From contig CM041550.1 of the NCBI GenBank assembly GCA_023238725.1, positions 5,031,044-5,095,043 of the forward strand: 64,000 nt of DNA, given 5' to 3'. Shown here piece after piece: positions 58,339 to 64,000 of this stretch. Below the pieces are notes generated by a model, which saw only the letters and a list, made by a program, of their open reading frames with translations, was not told the origin of the DNA and searched no databases. The position numbers and the translations under genes were made by a program. This DNA is from Scortum barcoo. Taxonomy: Eukaryota > Chordata > Actinopteri > Centrarchiformes > Terapontidae. Numbering within the stretch: position 1 is the stretch's first letter; the number at the start of each line of letters is the position of its first letter.

Positions 58339-60778
58339 CATCTATTCATCTATCTATCTATCTATCTATCTATCTATTCATCTATCTATCTATCTATCTA
58401 TCTAAATTTACTGATTCAAGTGAGTTAACGGTCACATGTATTTTTTACCATCTTTGTGACATGACCTTCTTGATCAGAGAAGTCAAGTCAACCTGACTAG
58501 ACTTTTATAATTTACATGTTCAGTAACCTCACTGCAGAGCTGATACACAAGATATTTGTCACACTTACAAAGCGATGGAGGAAATCTATGAAAATGTTGG
58601 AAATGAGACATTTGTTTTCTCATCACAGAATCAAAGAGGTAAGAATGAGGAGTCGGACAGAGAGGCTGACAGACAGTTTGAGCTGTTGTTTATTAATGTT
58701 GTATCATTGACACTGTTCACTGGTTTTCTCTGTGTTCAGGTCGCAGGAGCTCAGAGAGGAGATTTCATGGAGTTATTATTACTGCTGAGTGTTTTCCTGC
58801 TGGCTGGGCTCATCGGCCTCGCTGTCCACTGTGAGTCTGCTTTTCAAAATGAAATTGTGAACTTTTGAGGAGCATTATTCTGCCCTGAAGTGTTTCTTAA
58901 CTTTTTATTTACCACCTTATCTTTTCTGTGATGTCTCCTTTCTTGACTTGAATTTCTTCCCTTACTTGTTGTCCTTAAAACACACATATCAGTTGTTGAA
59001 AAGCACCATGCCTAAATTTCATGAACTGCATCAGCTTAAAACTTTATCTTTGAAAAATGAGGAAGTACTTTATTGAAGTACAGAAACTTCAGACAGTATC
59101 AGTAGAATGAGGTATTTCTTCCTAAATAAACGTGTCTCTTGATCTATTTCAAACCATTACTCAGCGATTGAAGAAAGAGACCAGCTGAAGGCCAACCTGA
59201 CTGAAATGACTGAAGAGCTGAAGAGGCTTCAGAGTTTGTCCAAACAGAGTGAGTGTTTGTCTGTGTGGGTCCTCCACAGCTGTCAGGACACACCGCCGCC
59301 TCATCAGATCGTGTTTCTATGACACTGTTATATCCCACTCAGTTTGCCTTGTCCCAATAACTTTATTTTAGCCTCTCAGTTTATTTAAACATATATCTGT
59401 TTGTGTAAGGCACCTTTTATACAGCAGCTGCTGTTCATTGGCATGAAGTGGATCTTCAGCTCTATTTTTGAAAGACTGTCATTTCCTTAAAAGATTGTGA
59501 TCTACTTGATGTTGATGCAATTTATTTTGTGGTGCAGTTTCAGTATTTTCACTTCCTGGCCTCTTTTTATTCTGATGGGAGCTTGAAATATTACTGTGAG
59601 TTATTTGTAAGTTATCATTAATGCCTCATGTTTGATTTTACAGACAGAACTTGTCCTGCAGGATGGAGGATGTTTGATTCTACCTGTTATTTCTTCTCCA
59701 CTACGTCTGCTTCTTGGGAACAAAGCAGACGAGACTGCAGAGACAAAGGAGCAGATCTGGTGGTCATAGAGAGTTATGAAGAACAGGTAGTGTGATAATT
59801 TATCCTTTTTCTGTGGACTTTTACTTTACCTAAATCAGAGGTCTGAATATAAAGTGTGTTATAGGTTGTTTTGACTATTAAAGAAGATATGTAGTTATAG
59901 TTAAGCAAATGTTAGTACCTTTTGTTTTTAGATCAGTTTCTAAAATTAAAACATAAATAGTGGCGTTATTTTCTTTATCTTGATCAGGAATTGCTCACCA
60001 ATTTCATCAAGGAATTTACTTGGATTGGTTTGAACGACAGAGAGAAAGAAGGCGACTGGAAGTGGATCGATGAGACTCCACTGACTCAGGCGTAAGTCTG
60101 ACAGTGAATGTTTTACACCTTATTTAAATATAAACACAAATAAAGTATTAATGTACGTTACTAGTTTTAGCTGTTGTATGAGTGTCTAAACAATTAATAT
60201 CTAATAGTACTTTTGCAGTTCCTTTCTGATAATGAAGAACAAGACAAACGTCTCTTACAGTACTGTCAAACTTTATTGATGCTCAGAACATGACACAAGA
60301 CTAAAACTGCTTTGTAACATGCATCATGATGAGAAGCTGTTCTCTATTTATTCATAACTCAGCCCAGTCCCTCTGATCAAGGCTTCATTCAGCATGATCA
60401 AACACAATGGAAATTTACATTTACATAATTTACATTAACTCACTCACAGGCAAAAAAAATAAACTAAACATTATATGTGTTTTGCAGTTTCCCTCACAGA
60501 CTTCAAATCCATTATTTTCTCTCCAATATTGAGTTCACTAGAAAAACTTAAAAATCTGCAGTAGTAAAGGTAGGAGAAAGTGAAAAATCCAGTAAAAACT
60601 CTTTTTTTGGTAACCTCTTAGGTACTGGTTTAGAGAGCAGCCTGATAATGGTGGTGGAGATCCACAGTGGGGTGAAGAGGACTGTGTACATATGCGACAT
60701 GATGTGAAAACTGAAGAAAACTGGAACGATCGGCGGTGTGATGACTCTATGCAATGGATCTGTGAAAAACTGCCTTAG
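58141..60778 (+). pseudogene. CTL-8: C-type lectin with QPD site, short neck, TM frameshift
   Basis: Plus strand. Exons: 58141-58195 (MEEIYVNVERSKPSTNQS), 58575-58638 (MEEIYENVGNE), TM 58740-58830 (11-nt deletion, frameshift), neck nominally 59153-59248 (84 nt shorter; acceptor AG changed to AA), CTLD A 59644-59786, CTLD B 59988-60091, CTLD C 60622-60778. All three CTLD exons are in frame and carry every hallmark: TCPAGWRMF, WIGLNDREKEGDWKW, REQPDNGGGDPQWGEEDC, NWND. An ATG inside the TM exon (58767) is in frame with the downstream part and would give MELLLLLSVFLLAGLIG, so a tail-less product is conceivable. AATAAA at 61086-61091 may be its polyadenylation signal. Called a pseudogene, with less certainty than the others. 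Confidence 0.8.
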
Positions 60779-61232
60779 CATTTCATGAGTTTTGAAATGA
60801 TGCATTTGGAAATACTCTGTAATATGTTATTGTAAGTGTGATAAAGAGCATATTACTCTATCATATATTGTATAATTGAGGATGTTTAATGTTAAAGGGT
60901 TGGAGGTCAGGAACAGAGATCTTTTTTTCTTGCCAAAATCAAAAACGGTTTCCTGGTTCACATCCCCAATGAAGCGCAGGGGCTTTTAGCATGTGTCTGC
61001 ACACCTGTACAGGTGATCTGCCTGTGCTGATGACCACCATATGTAATGAAACTGAGCTCCCTTAAAGTTGTTGTTTCTTATTTTCAATAAACAAACACAA
61101 TATTTACATTCTTATTTGCAAAATGCATGAAGGACACAAAGCATCAGATATCTTCCTATGTAGCTTTAATGCCTGAAACAAAGTTCTGTTGTGTCTCAAG
61201 ATGTTTGTTTTTCTTTTATTTTCAAGTGTTTT

Positions 61233-61705
61233 TGTCATGCCTTTGTTTAGTTTCATGTTTAGTATTGTTGTGAGCATGTTATGTTTAAGGTGAAGTCACT
61301 TATGTTTAGTCTGGTTTTGTACTTCCTGTTTTATTTTGTACTCAACCTTTTCCCTCTTGTTTCAGATCCCCACTTCCTGCCTTTGTGTTTTTTCCCCCAG
61401 TGTGATTGTCTACCCCGCCCCTGATTGGTCTCACCTGTTTCCCCTTACCTCATGTATAAACAGTCCTTGTTTCCTTTGGTCCTATGCCAGTTCGTCTTAT
61501 TCAGTGTTGTGATTGAATGTCAAACCTTGTATGTTCATGCTTCCTCCTCCATGGTTTGTGCTTTATCCTCTTAGAGAGCGACTTTTTGTTTGTACTTTGA
61601 TCCTCCCATTGAGCGCTTTTTGAACACATTAAAGTATTTTTTGTTCATCATCGATCGTGGTCTGTTGTGCATTTGATTCCACCATCTTGTGTCAAGGTTG
61701 TTACA
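61233..61705 (+). mobile_element. Ty3/Gypsy LTR, copy 5
   Basis: 473 bp, TGTCATGCC...GTTGTTACA, with TATAAA at 61455-61460 and ATTAAAG near 61629. Followed by the gag leader. Confidence 0.8.
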
Positions 61706-61722
61706 GAACGAACTGGCCAAAT

Positions 61723-62320
61723 ATGGACTCAGCCAACCCTAAAGAAACTCCAAACCATCCTCTCTGCACAGGGCACCAAGATCCATCAGCACGAGGCACA
61801 GTTAAGCTCGGTTAGCCGGGGAGTGAAAGTCGTCACGGAGCGCCAGATGGAGTTTCAATCCTCAGTCACCTCTTAAGTAAACCACGTAGCAGGGCAACTA
61901 CACCAAGTCCTCGCTCACCTGGGAACAGCTCCTTCAGCGACACCACCTGCTGAGAATCCGGCTGCTGTTCCGGTCAAGACTTTCTTAGTTCAATGTGATT
62001 CATTTTAGGCAAAACCTTACTGCTTTTGTGTCAAATCAGGCGAAAGTAGCATTCATGGTTTCCCATTTAACTGGCAGGGCTGCAGCCTGGGCGACTGCAG
62101 AGTGGTCTCTAAACTCTAACATCTGTCAGTCATTCACTTTGTTTCAGGAGACCCTGAGCAAAATTTTTGACCACACCTCGCCTGCCAGAGAAGCCTCTCA
62201 GACTGTAATGCAGATCAAACAGCGTCACTGTCAGGTCTTTGACTACACCATCGAGTTCTGCACTATAGTGGCAGATAGCGGGTGGAACACACTAGCGTTA
62301 TTGGACGCCTTTTACATCTG
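61723..62320 (+). mobile_element. Ty3/Gypsy gag fragment, copy 5
   Basis: The start codon is followed by an extra base that shifts the frame. The gag core is open over 61995-62320 (VSHLTGRAAAWATAEW) and stops at the common break. Confidence 0.8.
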
Positions 62321-62812
62321 ATTTTATTAGTTACACATTTTTATGTATTTGTCTTTCTTTTGATTTATATAAAGCACTTTGATTGGTGTCTCAGATAACC
62401 ACAAACATTAAGCTATGAAATGAAATGCGTTTTCCTTAATCGAGCTACGGCATCGAGATTACGCAGCTAGATTTCTCCTGAAGAAAGCCAGTTTCTTGGC
62501 CATGTGTACCGATAACCATTTTTCCAGTCATGTTTTTTTAAGATGTACACATGTCAAAGCCTTCAGACAGAGAAAGTATCACTAACAGCAAAAACAACAA
62601 ATTAATGCAGCAGCATCCAGAAGTCCAAATAAAACTCCACTCACCATCCAACTGTTATGACTATCAGCCCTCTGACATACACAGATGGGTAGAGGTGTAT
62701 TATTACTACACTTATAAGTATTTTATTTCCAAAATAAAGTGTTGCATATTATGTACTTTGTTTGAAATTTACTCTACCACCAAACTAGCCACGCCTCACA
62801 TGTACTGCTGCC

Positions 62813-64000
62813 ATGAGTAAAGACGAAAATAGAAACCAGACCAGCACTCAGAGCAAATAGCTGTCTGCCGATGAAAGCATCAAACACATTGGCATGCATA
62901 AAAAGTGTTTCAGTCATCTCAAAGAAAAAAGAGAAAAATAACTGGAAATTTTTTGTGGGTGTGTTAGATCAGATGTTTCAGCTCTGCTCGTCTTCACCAC
63001 CACAACCTGTTTGCAGTTTCGCAGAAACATTGAACTAAACGTTCATCCAAGACAGGATCAGGAGGAAGAGTTTGTCAAAAAGTGCATGATCATAGTTTGC
63101 GACGTCGTTGTACCCAGATAAAAGGCAAGCATTTGCCTGAGCAGAAACACCGTGGCTGATCGTGCATGTGAGCTTGCCACCAATCTACAGGAACAGCTGA
63201 TGGAAAAGAGAAAAGATTTTATTGCACGCTGTGGATGAGAGCAGCGACACATCTGATACTGCCAAGCTGTCAATATTCATCCGTGGAAGTGGACTCAAGT
63301 CTGTGCGTGACAGAGGAACTTTTGGGATTAAAATCAATGCATGACACAACCACAGGAAAATAAATATTTGAAGAGGTATCCAAATGCGTAAATGACATGA
63401 GACTGCCTTGGGATAAACTTGTGGGACTGACGATAGATGGATGCGCCCACAATGTGCAGTCAAAAGAGTGGACTGGTGGGCAGAATTCGAGAGAAGATGC
63501 AAAAAAACCATGCAGGATGAGCTTACAGTTTATCACTGCATCATACACCAGGAATTGTTGGGTGGCAAAGCCCTGAAAATGGAACATGTTATGAGCACCA
63601 TAACAAGAGTAGTTAACTTCATTAGAGCCAAAGGTTTGAATCACCACCAGTTCAAGTCTTTTCTGGAGGAGTTTGATTCGAAATACAGAGACGTGCCCTG
63701 TCACACAGAGGTGAGAGGGCTAAGCTGAGGAAAAGTACTAAACAGATGTTTCAAAATGCGTGAGGAAATCTGTCAGTTTATGGAAAGCAAAGGGAAAGAC
63801 ACACCAGAGCTCCGGGATAAAAACTTCAGGGGCGGGGGCGTGTCATCACAGACATGTACGCTGCAGTGAGGGCTTTTCAAACCAAGCTGCACCTGTGGGA
63901 GACTCAGATGCTGCAAGGAAACTTGGGCCATTTTCCGTGCTGCCAAACCATGAAAGAGCACATCTCTCTCTACCTCCGTGTTGCCAGGTGCACAGTTTGC
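62813..64000 (+). mobile_element. hAT-type transposase remnant, third copy, cut by window end
   Basis: Same start and pieces as 45564-47229 ([19 protein letters not shown] at 63515-63575, [19 protein letters not shown]). The remainder lies outside the window. Confidence 0.7.

Overview
The window is eukaryotic and almost certainly from a teleost fish. It has small GT-AG exons, (GATA)n and (TA)n microsatellites, and a mixture of Ty3/Gypsy LTR elements, L2-like LINEs, PIF/Harbinger, hAT and Tc1 remnants and tRNA-like SINEs. The only host genes I can support are C-type lectins of the CD209/CLEC4-like type II membrane class. The exon order is always the same: short cytoplasmic exon(s) starting MEEIYxNV, a transmembrane exon of about 102 nt, a coiled-coil neck exon of about 180 nt, and three CTLD exons of 143, 104 and 157 nt.

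Layout: genes in the left half are on the minus strand (CTL-1 at 1355-4085, CTL-2 at 13379-16172, collapsed CTL-2b at 18675-19121, CTL-3 at 28307-30571, CTL-4 at 32051-32749). After a 500-N assembly gap (32750-33249) genes in the right half are on the plus strand (CTL-5 at 33526-36552, CTL-6 at 40017-43558, CTL-7 at 50177-52530, stub CTL-8a near 56370, CTL-8 at 58141-60778). The two halves are an imperfect large inverted repeat. The same retroelement cassettes (Gypsy LTR-gag, hAT transposase, Gypsy pol end, Gypsy gag-protease-RT piece, L2 tail, TA repeat) follow the lectin units in mirrored order on both sides. The copies are mosaics, which suggests unequal crossing-over or gene conversion.

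Only CTL-5 reads as a complete gene (six exons, 251 codons). All other units carry frameshifts, lost splice sites or missing exons, although some individual indels could be sequencing error. The sugar-site tripeptide differs between units (QPD, HPD, KPD) while the WND motif and the downstream calcium-ligand glutamate are mostly kept. Neck length also varies, by a 75-nt tandem duplication in CTL-2 and an 84-nt deletion in CTL-8. An ISRE-like GAAANNGAAAC site, usually with a PU.1-like GAGGAAGT, lies about 55-105 bp upstream of first coding exons. I infer a birth-and-death cluster of innate immune lectins with possible myeloid and interferon control.

The remainder is transposable-element debris and spacer. 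Several insertions can be dated relative to the inverted duplication because they are present in one arm and absent from the other.
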